Assembly: GCA_001574975.1 (NCBI GenBank)
Contig: KQ965758.1
Span: forward strand, 190,763-254,762
Length of the DNA stretch: 64,000 bases
Direction of reading: 5' to 3'
DNA from: Gonapodya prolifera JEL478
Taxonomy: Eukaryota; Monoblepharomycota; Monoblepharidomycetes; Monoblepharidales; Gonapodyaceae
The notes under the pieces were generated by a model. That model saw only the letters and a list, made by a program, of their open reading frames with translations. It did no database searches and was not told the DNA's origin. Below, piece after piece: positions 54,208 to 64,000 of this stretch. Position numbers and translations under genes: made by a program. Position 1 is the stretch's first letter, and the number at the start of each line of letters is the position of its first letter.

Positions 54208-55016
54208 TTACAGTGCTCCAAATACAGCAGCCCACATCGCTAGTCCAATCCACATCGCGGATCCAGCCGCAACAGTGACGCCCCCTTGTGCACCGCCCGG
54301 CTTTGGTGATGCACTCGCAGTGGCCGCGATGGTCGCGATGGTCGCCCTCGTTGCCGAAGTGGTTGCTGCTGCCGTCGTTGCAACTCGCGATGCCGACGCC
54401 GCCACTGAGCTGGCGGCCATGGTGGTGGCGCGAGTGCCGTTGGCGGCACCCGTGGCTGCGGCTGAGGCGGTGGCTCCGGTTGCAGATGATGCGGCGCCGG
54501 CGGGTGACGTGGTAGCGCCCGTGCTGTTGGACGCACCTCCGGTGCTGTTGGTTCCGGCGCCGCTCGACGTGCATGCGACTGCGTAGGTGGTTCCACAGGC
54601 GTTTCCAACGGGGCATGCGTAACAGGTGCCAGACCCGCAGTCGCTGTTGACGGTGCACGATGTACCTGATTCGCCCGGGGTTGCGGGAGGTGAGCCACTG
54701 GGATAAGGTGATGAGTCACGAGATACCCATCAGTTCCAAACGTTCAAGAGTGAAACCTGCAGTGAAGTACTCACGCTCCTCCGGCGGGGCATGCTGCTGC
54801 GTATGTAGCACCACAAGCGGTGACCCCACCACTACACATCCAGCACGACCCGCTCGTACAGTCCGCGTTTGTGGTGCACACGCCCTGAATTGACGATCGG
54901 AAGCTGTTGGTGATGGCATTGACAGTCGTGACGTCTCAAGCACTCACTTGGGCCATCGCAGAGCTCGTAAGAGCCAGACAGGCGACCACCGTTAGGATTA
55001 GTCTTCGAGACATCAT
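54208..55016 (-). CDS. Secreted GPI-anchored Cys-repeat cell-wall protein
   Basis: ATG 55016: signal peptide MMSRRLILTVVACLALTSSA with likely cleavage after SAMA. Exon 2 holds a Cys-rich unit VCTTNADCTSGSCWMCSGGV and ACGATYAAACPAG; exon 3 has a second unit SCTVNSDCGSGTCYACPVGN and ACGTTYAVACTSS. The spacing is alike (C-x5-C-x4-C-x2-C-x5-6-C-x7-C), so the two units arose by duplication. A Ser/Thr/Ala-rich stalk of about 110 residues follows, then a C-terminal hydrophobic segment (VAAGSAMWIGLAMWAAVFGA), the pattern for GPI anchoring. Two short introns. Likely an O-glycosylated surface protein; the Cys units might be adhesive or carbohydrate-binding, but no named family is recognised. About 200 residues. 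Confidence 0.8.
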
Positions 55017-55661
55017 GATTGGTGTCGTTGATGGTGATGCGTGATTGCCCAATGGATGGGAAGGGCACGATGGATCGTTGATGCAATCGCCGAACTGCTG
55101 CTTTTATACGTTGGCATGGAAGCCGAAAACCTGAAGCGGCGTTGAGGCGCTGAGGGTGAGGGTGTGGTATGTTTGTGTCACGTGTGACCACATCGCTGCC
55201 TCGCTGGGCTTCCTCTGAGACAGGACACAACTCTGGCTGAAAAAAAGTATGTATTCTACCTTCATAATGACCAGGACAAACTGATCAACGATACTTCTGG
55301 TATTTTAAGTGTGAATATTATTCGACTTTAGTTGGAACTATGTCATGGAGACCCCATCCCTCCCTCTTGGAACACATGGCTCGCCTCAGGAAAGCCTATG
55401 GCACTCCAAGCCGCAAGCCAGACATCGCTGATTACCGTGACTTGATGCATTTTCTGTTATAAATATCAAGACTTTGGCAAGACAAGAATCAAAAACAGAA
55501 AACAAGCACCCAACGGGTGACGAATGACATTTGAACAGAACTTGAATTTTCGAATTTTACATCACTAACAAAATCATGCAACTAGGAAAGCCATGATGAT
55601 CGATGCTCGTGTGAGACGCCAAAGATTTTGCTTATATACACTGAGAGTGATCACAACATGT
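55017..55661. other. Intergenic between two minus-strand genes
   Basis: AT-rich, about 650 bp, no frame or repeat of note. It contains the promoter of the GPI-protein gene; the 55,250-55,330 stretch is strongly AT-rich. Confidence 0.45.
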
Positions 55662-56237
55662 TCACTTCTTGGACGGGTCGCTCATTTTGCGATTCCACGC
55701 AGCTTGCTTTGCCCATTTCTCGTACGCTGGCGTGAAAACTACGTCAGGAATGTCGTTATCCTCAACATCAAAACCAGTTCACTCACCATATCCGTCTCCA
55801 GTGGAAGGACGGCGCTGCTGGTTGGATCCAGGAACAGCCGAAGTAACTTGTGGAGCTACGAATTCTACACGACGCAGAAGGATTTCCGATCGCAGTTCCA
55901 TCACGCCAGGGCAAGCCGATTCAAAGTACCTTGTGCGCCGGCAAGTCCCCCTGTCGCGTTCCCGAGAATTCCAGTGCTCGCAGTGCCTGAGAGACGCCTG
56001 AAGAGTGAGTTGAGGTGGGCAGAAGGTTGAGTGTGGCCGTCGTCCATGTTTGAAATCTGAAGGACACGGATGGAACAGGCAACGAGGACAGGAGGTCAGC
56101 CAAAGGGCCTCCTGCAGACACAAAACATGCGACAACTCATTCATGTTACCTTGAGCCGTTTGCGCACGCGTCGTGGTGTCGATGGGAAAGCGTGCCTCGT
56201 TGAAACGGGAACGCCAAGCCTGGGGTGTCCCCCACAT
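55662..56237 (-). CDS. Small unknown protein, three or four exons
   Basis: ATG 56237 starts MWGTPQAWRSRFNEARFPID and TTTRAQTAQG, followed by a GT-AG intron. Later segments read MDDGHTQPSAHLNSLFRRLS, GILGNATGGLAGAQG, EFVAPQVTSAVPGSNQQRRP and, in the last exon, NDIPDVVFTPAYEKWAKQAA with WNRKMSDPSKK, stop 55662. The frames are protein-like and flanked by plausible splice sites, but I cannot fix every junction. No family recognised. Acidic-then-aromatic C-terminus and small size recall mitochondrial accessory subunits, but that is only an impression. Confidence 0.4.
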
Positions 56238-56635
56238 TGACAAAAGGGCCGAGGCAGTTGAATTTGTCTCCCGGTTTGTCCCTTTTTTCGAACTTCTGTA
56301 TGCAAGAAAAACAACTCTTAACTTTGCATTTTTGATGTGAAACCGCGAGTGGATAACGATCAGACTAAATCGGCACCGCCGTAGTTACACACCTCGCAAT
56401 TGTAGCGTGCTTGCTCAAGAGAGCTTCGTCACATCAGGCGTTCATGCTTATACTAGCTGGTGCTCGGCTCAGGATTCCGTCTGTGGGTGTTCCCTGTGAG
56501 ATACACTCGTTGGAGGTTCGATCGAATGAGTCATCGAGTCCCACCCCACAATCCGCTTTCGTTTTCTCCCTCATCGACCCTCATCGAGTGAAATTCGTCC
56601 TCGTGAAAAGCGCTGCACGCGAGATTCGGGCCTCC

Positions 56636-58564
56636 ATGAGTGTCGATCCCTATACAAGTCGTCCGATCACCACAAAACGTACCTACCAAGAACCGTCCAC
56701 GCATCTCGAGTTTCATGACGACCCGATTGAAGGCTCATGCGGGTTTTTCCAATCCATATTCAACACCTACAATATCCTGGTTGGAATCGGTGCGATATCA
56801 TAGCTCCTCCGCGGTCCCCCATAAGGCATTCTTATGATGATTTGTTTTCTACAGGTATTCTGACCCTTCCCTATGCCGTGCATCGAAGTGGCTGGATCTT
56901 GGGTATTGGAACCATAATTGGTGCTTCTGCTCTGATGGACGTCACCGCGAAGCTTATAATTAATTCGATGAACAGGTTGGTTTCAAAATTACCTTCGACT
57001 GGCGAAAGAATAAACGTATAGTATCCCTTTGTAAGGGATCCAACCATACATTCCATTCCAGACCTTGCGTACTCTGCGTTCGGTCTGCCAGGGGAGCTCA
57101 TCGCTACCGTTGCCTTTGCTTCAGAACTCGTCGCAGTGCTTGTCGGCAGTGTTGTGCTGATCGGAGATAACTTTCTTGTCTTCTTATCTTCTGTTCCATT
57201 CCACCTTTACGGCGCGGAAGCACCTCCATTCTGGCTCGTGTGCACCATGATCGGGATCATTTGCTACATTTTAAGCTTTCTCCCGCTCAAATATTTGGCT
57301 TACACGAGCGCTGCAGGAATGGGTGCAAGTTTACTCCTAGTGAGCATACATACGTAACTTGGTCTCCGTCGGTGGTTAGAGGGACGCACAAACTTCAGGT
57401 TGGAGCAATTTATTTCGACGGTTTTTCCACGTCTTGCACTCCCGGATCACTCCTGCACCCTATGCCCACAAAATTGTGGCCTTCGTCTATCAGCGGTGCA
57501 ACGCTCATCGTCGGCATTTCGTGCGCGTGCTTGAGCGGACATGCTGGTGAGCAACTCAACAAACTCAACAGAGAAATGATGATGACTAATTGCAGCGCAA
57601 CTCTTGATAGCTATACCGACCCTTTATCTCGCAATAAGGGAAAAGCATTTGATGCCTTTGGTCCTCGACATATCATTCTTTATGGCCACGTTGACCTATC
57701 TGTCCATTGGTGTTGCGGGATACCTCATGTTTGGCGCGACTGTTGAAGATGAGGTTACAAAAAGCCTCGCCCACTTGCCCCGAAACAAGTGGCTTGGATC
57801 GCTTTTGGCAGCATTAATGGTATTAATACCACTTACAAAGGTGATTAAAAATCTTAGCCCGTTCGGCGTTCGCACCTTGTTTTTCATGCTCATACAAACC
57901 GTGAAAGTTCCCCCTTTGCATTGAGCCGACCATTGAGGCAATTGAATCTGCCATCTCAAAACACTGGCTAGGCCTCGAAGGTCCCCCGCGCAAACGCATC
58001 CGTTCTCTCTCACCGGTGGGACTGGGAGTATCGATCACAAGAGTTGGACGTCTCTCAGCCCAAGAAGGCACCCCAAATGAACGTTCACCACTACTGCCAT
58101 CGCTAAGCCCCACTGGGATGTCTATGCCGACAGTGATGCCTTCACACCATGCAAGGTTCACTCTTTCGCCAAGGGGTCGACTCATTCTGCGCACAGGTCT
58201 TGTTGCCTTTACAGTGCTGAATGCGATTTCGTTCCCCAACTTTGAATCAATTATGGGAATAATGGGTGCGGTTTTCAGCTCGTTAGTTTGTACGGTTGTT
58301 CCGGCCGCTTGCGCATTGAAAATGGGAGTGTGGATAGATTTAGACGATGATCTCTCGGTTTTCCAAGGGCGGCCATTTCACGACAACAACGACGAGGAGC
58401 GAAATGTGGAGTGGATTGCACAGGAAAAGGATGATGCAATATCGTTATATGGGCGGCTCAAAATAGGGTTCAGAAAAGCGTGGGTTGAGTTACGTGGGGC
58501 AGCCCTCCTCTGTCTTTGTATTTGCTTGTCGTTCACTGGACTCGTTGGCACATTGGGAAGCTGA
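56636..58564 (+). CDS. AVT-type vacuolar amino acid transporter (AAAP/SLC32 family)
   Basis: Multi-pass proton-linked amino acid carrier, as in yeast Avt1-like proteins of the vacuole. ATG 56636 gives a hydrophilic N-tail, then GSCGFFQSIFNTYNILVGIG and, after an intron, ILTLPYAVHRSGWILGIGTI, the TM1 signature. Further membrane segments: ATVAFASELVAVLVGSVVLI; FWLVCTMIGIICYILSFLPL; ISGATLIVGISCACLSGHA; LDISFFMATLTYLSIGVAGY; and AALMVLIPLTK. A cytosolic loop (58,000-58,150) is Arg/Ser/Pro-rich. The last TMs are LVAFTVLNAISFPNFESIMG with MGAVFSSLVCTVVPAACALK and LLCLCICLSFTGLVGTLGS. The exon near 57,350-57,560 has an ambiguous 5' splice site. Direction (into or out of the vacuole) and substrate unknown. 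Its stop is 20 bp from the converging neighbour. Confidence 0.85.
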
Positions 58565-58583
58565 AGTTTATGTAGCTATTACT

Positions 58584-60116
58584 CTAGTCCAACCACACAA
58601 ATTCATATTCTACGTCTCCTCCCGAGAATATGCCCCTCCCGAAAAATTTTACAACGACTTCCGATCCAGCCTCAACGTCCAGCTTTCCATTAACAGAAAC
58701 GTCAGAATTGACAACGACCGTTACTTTTTCTTCCTGATCCAACTTTTCTATGGTGAATGATGTGTGGTTGTCCGAAATGTTCACCGAATATTCCAAAGCC
58801 CGAGGAGACGTGGGTGGTGCCCGACCGACAAAAACTTCCTTGTGTTCCCTGGCGTGGATGCGCAAAGCTGTCGTCCTCCTATCAGTTGTAGCCGCAGGCG
58901 CCAAGAATGGGTGCGACCGTGTGTTTGGGACACCATTCAGACAACCGATTATCCCAGGTGCGTGGGGTAGTTGCACAGTACCACATAACCCTCCCAAGAA
59001 GGAGGGGACGCTCTCTTCGGAGAGAATCTTTGAGGCGACCGGACATTGTGCAATGGACTGATTAAGGGTTGTAGCAGGACAAAATCGTAGCTTGGACAAA
59101 GTTTTGGCGGACATAAAATTTTTCCCCTTTGAAGAAGAGGAAATCATCATTCAGAAAAAGGCCAACATGACCAAAACCGCGAAAACCTCACCAGAGACAT
59201 CACCGCAGACATCCAGGAAGGCAAATTAATCCTGATATGGAGCGGAAACGTGAGGATCTCCATACTCCATATCGCAACAGGCGCTTACATCACGCCCATT
59301 CCAACAAGCTGTGGGTAATAGATTTCCGAGGCTTTCGATGACAGGCCAAGTCCTTTGAAGAATCGCCGATCCATACTGGCAGAGAAATTAATGTGGCTGA
59401 AGTCTGCTCATCAAGTGTGGGAGGCACGGCAATACAGTTCCTGTGAGATGCAAGTTACATACCGTTCACACTGACCAACTTGGTAATAACACCGGTTTTG
59501 CGAGTAAGAGCGTCGCATCTTTGATAATAAACAAGAAAATCGGGATGACTCGAGGTTTTCGCGCGCCGTTGCTTCTTAATTCTCACATGACAAATGCCTC
59601 CTCCCGTTGGAACAAAATCCAGTCTCCAACTTGCTCTGGAGTGGCAACTTCCATTAAGCCTGCTGCGTTTGTAATACCAGATCGGATAATTTGGAATGGA
59701 GAACCGTCCAAGAGGGACTTATGCAAGCCAACTGCAAGACAAAATGGTCCAACGACATCGTTGTGAGGCGGGGGGCCACCCTTTCCAACTCTGTTGAGCG
59801 TTTCCGCATTCGCTGTTCTCCATTTTATTGTCTCACGCAAGTTATTTTCTTTCCACAGCGGTTCGACCGATCGTAAGTCTTCAATACGCTGTCGAAAACA
59901 ACCAGCGCTCTCACCGGCCACTGTAAGGCTTTCATTGGAAATGCAGAACCTCAGAAGGAAGATATCGTCATAGAATGGATCCTTTTCACCCCCGGGGATA
60001 ACGTCCAAGCAAGCGGCGCGAAGAGCGTCCACCCGATCGCGATGTTTTGCGAGCTCTTCAGACACCAGTCGGAAGGATCCGCTCCAGCTACCTCCAGGTG
60101 GAGGATTAGGCGACAT
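58584..60116 (-). CDS. Sec14-like CRAL-TRIO protein with GOLD-like C-terminus
   Basis: Lipid-transfer or lipid-sensing protein. ATG 60116 gives MSPNPPPGGSWSGSFRLVSE. The CRAL-TRIO N-helix part is DDIFLLRFCISNESLTVAGE, followed by LWKENNLRETIKWRTANAET and ITNAAGLMEVATPEQVGDWI. The lipid-binding core then reads DALTRKTGVITKLVSVN, MDRRFFKGLGLSSKASEIYY with PQLVGMG, TLSKLRFCPATTLNQSIAQC and VPSFLGGLCG. The C-terminal 90 residues (ALEYSVNISDNHTSFTIEKL to VEYEFVWLD) have the beta-rich look of a GOLD domain, the pairing seen in SEC14L and patellin proteins. The exon 2 to exon 3 junction near 59,340-59,470 does not close cleanly in frame by eye, so one exon edge is missing or the gene carries a lesion there. 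Convergent with the AVT transporter. Confidence 0.8.
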
Positions 60117-60501
60117 TTGTATGGAAAAAGCTCCCAATCTTTGGGAACGAATAGAGGGTGAACCGTGGCCATGAGATTCGGCGTCGGAAGTGAATCCCTT
60201 TCGGTATTGGTACATAACATTACAATTGTACGCGAAGCGAGCATATTTTGAATTCTTGCTCGAATCATAGCTAGCCAAACGAGAAAAATCGCGGAAAGTA
60301 AGGGCAAAAGGCCTCTGGCTTCAGCTTTTCAGGCGAAAGTTCAGCGATGAGTTGACGATCAGAAATGAAGGGAGATAAGAAATAAAAGTGGAATCAGAAC
60401 ATAGAAAAGGGTCGAAGAAAGAGGGCGAACAGGCGGGAGAAGAGCTGACCGCAGGTGACAAGAGCACCCATCCCTTCACTGACCACTAGGACGTGAAAGC
60501 G
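60117..60501. other. Intergenic, divergent Sec14-GOLD and PB1 genes
   Basis: About 385 bp with no recognisable gene; presumed promoter for both divergent genes. Confidence 0.4.
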
Positions 60502-61274
60502 ATGGCAGAAACGGTATTCCAGGTTAGCTACCAGCTCGCTGGATCGCAAAAGGCAAAGATGGTCTCGTTCCCAGGTATGACTAACCGTGTTATCCTGTGG
60601 TTGCTCAATCAATGCCGAGAAGCGATCCCACTTTCAATCTTCCTAAGGCGAGCCAACAAAACTTGACGAGCTTAAAGAAGCCATCAAAAAGAAGATCCCT
60701 GAAGTTGGGAACAACTTCACCTTGGAATATAAGGCCCAAAACGGGGCTGCGGTTTCTTTGGATGGTAGGATACGTTCCCATTGTCGGATTGGTCTCGTCT
60801 TATACCCCCGAATCGTGATTGGATGATCAGATGACTCCGACTTACGCCTTTGCCTTACTACTGCACTTCGTGACCAGAATCCCAAGTTGATCACAGTAAA
60901 AGTACGTGTTCGTTCTGAGCGTTTATTGCAGTGTCCGCGTTCAAAATGTTTGATGGCCCTTTGCGTGAAACCTTTTCTTGTAGTCGGACTCGGGAGTTCC
61001 TGTTGATGATGACAAACCTCCTCCCCGACATGCTGCTCCAGCCGCAACCGGGGGTGATGTTGAAATGTCAGGACCTCCTCCACGAATGCCAGGGCGTGCT
61101 GGACCGCGCCCTGACCAAACGGAAGCGTCGGGTCCGCCTCCTCGACTTGTGCGCTCAACAGGAGGCTCTACTGGTAACACCGACGTTTCTGGGCCACCAC
61201 CTCGTCTTGGTGCTCGAAACATTCATGGTGACACCGAGTCGTCTGGACCCCCACCCAGAGTCGGCAGGAGGTAA
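60502..61274 (+). CDS. Small PB1-domain protein with four SGPPPR repeats
   Basis: ATG 60502: MAETVFQVSYQLAGSQKAKM and VSFPG, joined across short introns to EPTKLDELKEAIKKKIPEVG, then FTLEYKAQNGAAVSLDDDSD and LRLCLTTALRDQNPKLITVK. Basic residues on strand 1 and the acidic LDDDSDL loop (OPCA-like) suggest a PB1 fold of about 85 residues. The last exon encodes a Pro/Arg tail with MSGPPPRMPGR, ASGPPPRLVRS, VSGPPPRLGAR and SSGPPPRVGRR: four near-identical SGPPPR motifs spaced 13 to 20 residues apart. Such Pro-Arg motifs are typical ligands for SH3 or similar domains or sites of Arg methylation. About 170 residues, four exons. No named orthologue recognised; an adaptor role is inferred. Confidence 0.72.
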
Positions 61275-61700
61275 ACGATCTGGATGAAATTTGTGGCGAC
61301 TGAGATGCAACCAATGATATCTATTTAACCCTATGTATTTTGGTATGTCCTTGTAAGCCCAACACACGACGTTGAAGTAGAGCAGGGAGAAGCAAAAGAT
61401 GATTATATTTGGATGTATTGCGATACAGAGATCCTTTTTGTGGCGATGCACTGCATCCGCCCGTGTGGCTATTTCCCTGGCTGGGCAGAAAAGCTGGTCC
61501 TTCTCCCGACACACACGGTCCCTCCCCGCGCCAGCTGGAAAATTTCATTTGTAGGTTCCTATTTCTCGTGACACATAGCCGGGATCTGGGGGAGTGCTGT
61601 TCCGGTCCCCGCAGGGACCATTGTCGCCTGTATCTTATATGTCGACCATTTCTGAAATCTCTGCCCTTTTTGGACGCATTTCTTGCAGCCTTAGCTTAAG
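61275..61700. other. Upstream region of chitin synthase
   Basis: About 425 bp. The CATTTCTTGCAG stretch just before the ATG (61,678-61,689) looks like a 3' splice site, so the chitin synthase transcript may have a 5'-UTR intron. Nothing else recognised. Confidence 0.4.
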
Positions 61701-64000
61701 ATGGCTACTGTCGGTGCTGGCCCAGCGACAACGGCCGGTGGACTGGCTCCACCTGCCGCCACTGGAGGATTTGCACGTTCCAAGACGAAGAAGTCTTTTG
61801 CACTGACTCCGAAGGGCAATCTTCAGGTCGACGTGAAAGTTCCCCCGAAACTCATCGAAGGATCCCAGCTTACCGGATGGGAAACTGAGTATTTACGTTA
61901 CACTGGTGCGTTGGTGTTGGCTTGTGTGGTTCTCGAACCTCCTTCAACAATTATATCAATAGCCCCTGCATGTGACCCCAATGACTTCCCAAAAGAGGGT
62001 TTTACTCTTCGCCCAAAGGAGCACTCGACTCCCAGGCAAATCGAACTGGCCATCTGTATGAGCCCATTTCGTTGGTACTCCAAGCTAAGCACTGACTCGG
62101 TAAATTTCGTTCTCAAATGCAGGTTGTACCATGTACAATGAGTCGCCAGAGCTCTTTGCAAAGACTTGGGCCGGTGTCGTAAACAACATCACCTACCTAA
62201 TGCAGAAGAACAAATCCGAAACTTGGGGACCCGAATCCTGGAAGAAGATTGTCGTCACTATTGTGTCGGATGGCAGAGCACCGGCTAACAAGCAGACCTT
62301 GGCGCTGCTTGGACTCCTGGGTTGCTACCAGGAGGGTGTTATCGTGGGAGAGGTCCCGAACAAGTACCCAGCCAATGACGGTTCCTCGGACATGGCCAAA
62401 GTTACAGCCCATATCTTCGAATACACCACTCAGGTCATGGTTGACGAGGACCTGAAACTGCAGCAGACTGTTCCAATTCAGATGATTTACGTCCTGAAGG
62501 AGCAGAACGGAAAGAAGATCAACTCGCACAGATGGTTCTTCAATGCTATTTGTCCCATTCTCCAGTGAGAATCGCGTGTTTCATTTTCTGAGACTTGATG
62601 AGAACGTTTGCGTGATTCTGCAAATCAGGCCAAAGATCTGCATTCTTATCGATGTTGGAACGCGTCCGCTGAACAAGGCTATCTACCACTTGTGGCGTGT
62701 TTTCGATCGGCACCCGGATGTTGGAGGTGCTTGTGGTGAAATTCGAGCGGAACTTGGCCCATGGTGGAAGAATGCGTTGAATCCAATTGTTGCGACACAG
62801 GTGAGGTCTCCTCGCTTTATTTCCTTTCGATATTTTTCCAATGCAACAACTGGACCTTGCTTGCATCTGTAGAACTTTGAATACGTGAGTAACATTCTTG
62901 TCCCAATTGCTTCTGCCGTGACCCCGGTTTGAATTGAAACAACAGAAAATCAGTAACATTCTCGACAAGCCACTTGAGTCCGCGTTCGGGTATATTTCTG
63001 TTCTTCCCGGTGCATTCTCAGCATACCGGTACGCTGCACTGCAATCCAACACCCGCGATAAGGAAGGAAACCCAACGGGGCCGCTCCAAGCTTACTTCAA
63101 GGGTGAAGCACTGCACAACGGAAAATTGCAAGGAAGTAAGTGAAGTGCCGAGAAAGTGCGTTACGATGAAGACCACCCACAAGTCCCCGGCTTCCAGGTA
63201 CCTTCGTTAACAACATGTACCTCGGTGAGAGCAAACATTTCGCAGTGTTACGATCGTTCCTGAATTCGGTTCACTGCAAAACCAGCCGAGGATCGTATTC
63301 TCTGTTTCGAACTCGTGTCCAAGAAGGACGAGGCTTGGGTTCTTCGATACGAGCGTTTCTCTGGTGCCGAAACTGATGTGCCAGACACGATTGTTGACCT
63401 CATCAAGCAACGCCGTCGTTGGCTCAACGGATCCACATTCGCTGCCCTCTACTCTATCTATCACTGGCTCGACATTTTCCGGTCCTCCCACTCCATGTGG
63501 CGCAAAGGTTTATTCGTGTTCGAAACATTCTACAATCTTCTCGTGCAAATTTTTGCTTGGTTTGGCATTGTAAGCTCCTTTGCACGTATAAACTTGTCGT
63601 ACACCGTTTTAAGTAACCGACTTTTCCGCAGGCGAACTTCTACATGACCTTCTTTTTCGTTATGCAACTGAACTCCTGTGGATCATCGGATGCGGAGTAT
63701 GAGAACTGTGGCAACACTGGTGCTTTCAGCAAGGCTGGACGCTGGCTGGCCGAACCTCTCAAGTCAATCTACCTCGTTTTACTTGTGACGCAATTCAGTG
63801 AGGATGTTCTCGCCATGAATCCCCCTGTCAATCTAAAATAACGTTCGGCATGATAGTTCTTTCTATGGGAAATCGTCCTGACGGTGCCAAGAAGATCAGC
63901 TTGATCTGTACCATTGCATGGTGTATCCTCAACGTGCTGTTGATTTACATGATTTTCTTTGGTATTGCGAAGGCTATCATTGGCGTCAAGGCGGAGATCG
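61701..64000 (+). CDS. Chitin synthase, division I, C-terminus off-window
   Basis: Family 2 glycosyltransferase of the plasma membrane; polymerises UDP-GlcNAc to chitin. ATG 61701: [20 protein letters not shown], then [20 protein letters not shown] of the N-terminal chitin synthase domain, [59 protein letters not shown], and [20 protein letters not shown]. Catalytic motifs follow: [23 protein letters not shown] (EDR) and [12 protein letters not shown] (QRRRW). Membrane segments start near 63,490 ([35 protein letters not shown]) and continue past 64,000. N-terminus is short with no myosin motor, so class I-III. About nine introns in view. Regulation not visible beyond a possible 5'-UTR intron. 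Confidence 0.93.

Overview
The window looks like nuclear DNA of a fungus, most likely a zoosporic (chytrid-like) one. The fungal signs are a division I chitin synthase, an APSES (Mbp1/Swi4-type) cell-cycle transcription factor, an NTE1 lysophospholipase and a GPI-anchored cell-wall protein. A CDKL-type kinase, a family usually found in species with cilia or flagella, points to a flagellated lineage; this placement is inference. Genes are dense, lie on both strands, and are cut by many short GT-AG introns (about 50-200 bp). I rebuilt them by matching reading frames across splice sites, so most gene spans are multi-exon and some inner exon edges are approximate.

Layout. 1-5.1 kb: Dug1/CNDP-type M20 dipeptidase (minus, cut by the window edge), a 4CL-like acyl-CoA ligase ending in a peroxisomal ARL tripeptide, and a NIF3-family protein. 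5.25-12.6 kb: a decayed mobile segment on the minus strand. It holds an IS630/Tc1-type transposase and, about 120 bp downstream, a very large broken gene that joins a FEN/XPG-like nuclease region to a TnpB/Fanzor-like RuvC nuclease with a zinc finger. 12.7-14.2 kb: DJ-1/Hsp31-like protein. 14.2-16.2 kb: gene-poor. 16.2-22.3 kb: full-length ABCB-type transporter. 22.5-25.4 kb: APSES factor. 25.8-28.2 kb: CDKL kinase. 28.3-36.8 kb: NTE1 and a mitochondrial-type PPR protein, in tandem on the minus strand. 36.9-39.5 kb: acidic SAP-domain protein. 39.7-41.7 kb: PB1-SH3 scaffold. 42.5-43.7 kb: annexin. 43.7-45.7 kb: gene-poor. 45.7-47.3 kb: short-chain dehydrogenase. 47.75-54.1 kb: ankyrin protein, RNase H1 and a second ankyrin protein. 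54.2-56.2 kb: GPI-anchored Cys-repeat protein and a small unknown protein. 56.6-64 kb: AVT-type amino acid transporter, Sec14-GOLD protein, small PB1 protein with SGPPPR repeats, and chitin synthase running off the right edge.

Most genes are unrelated housekeeping neighbours, with several divergent pairs sharing short promoters. Two things stand out. One is the FEN + TnpB/Fanzor-like composite gene beside a transposase, the best candidate for an undescribed system here. The other is a GC-rich repeat family found inside introns of three different genes, always in the sense direction and, in two of them, starting almost at the 5' splice site.
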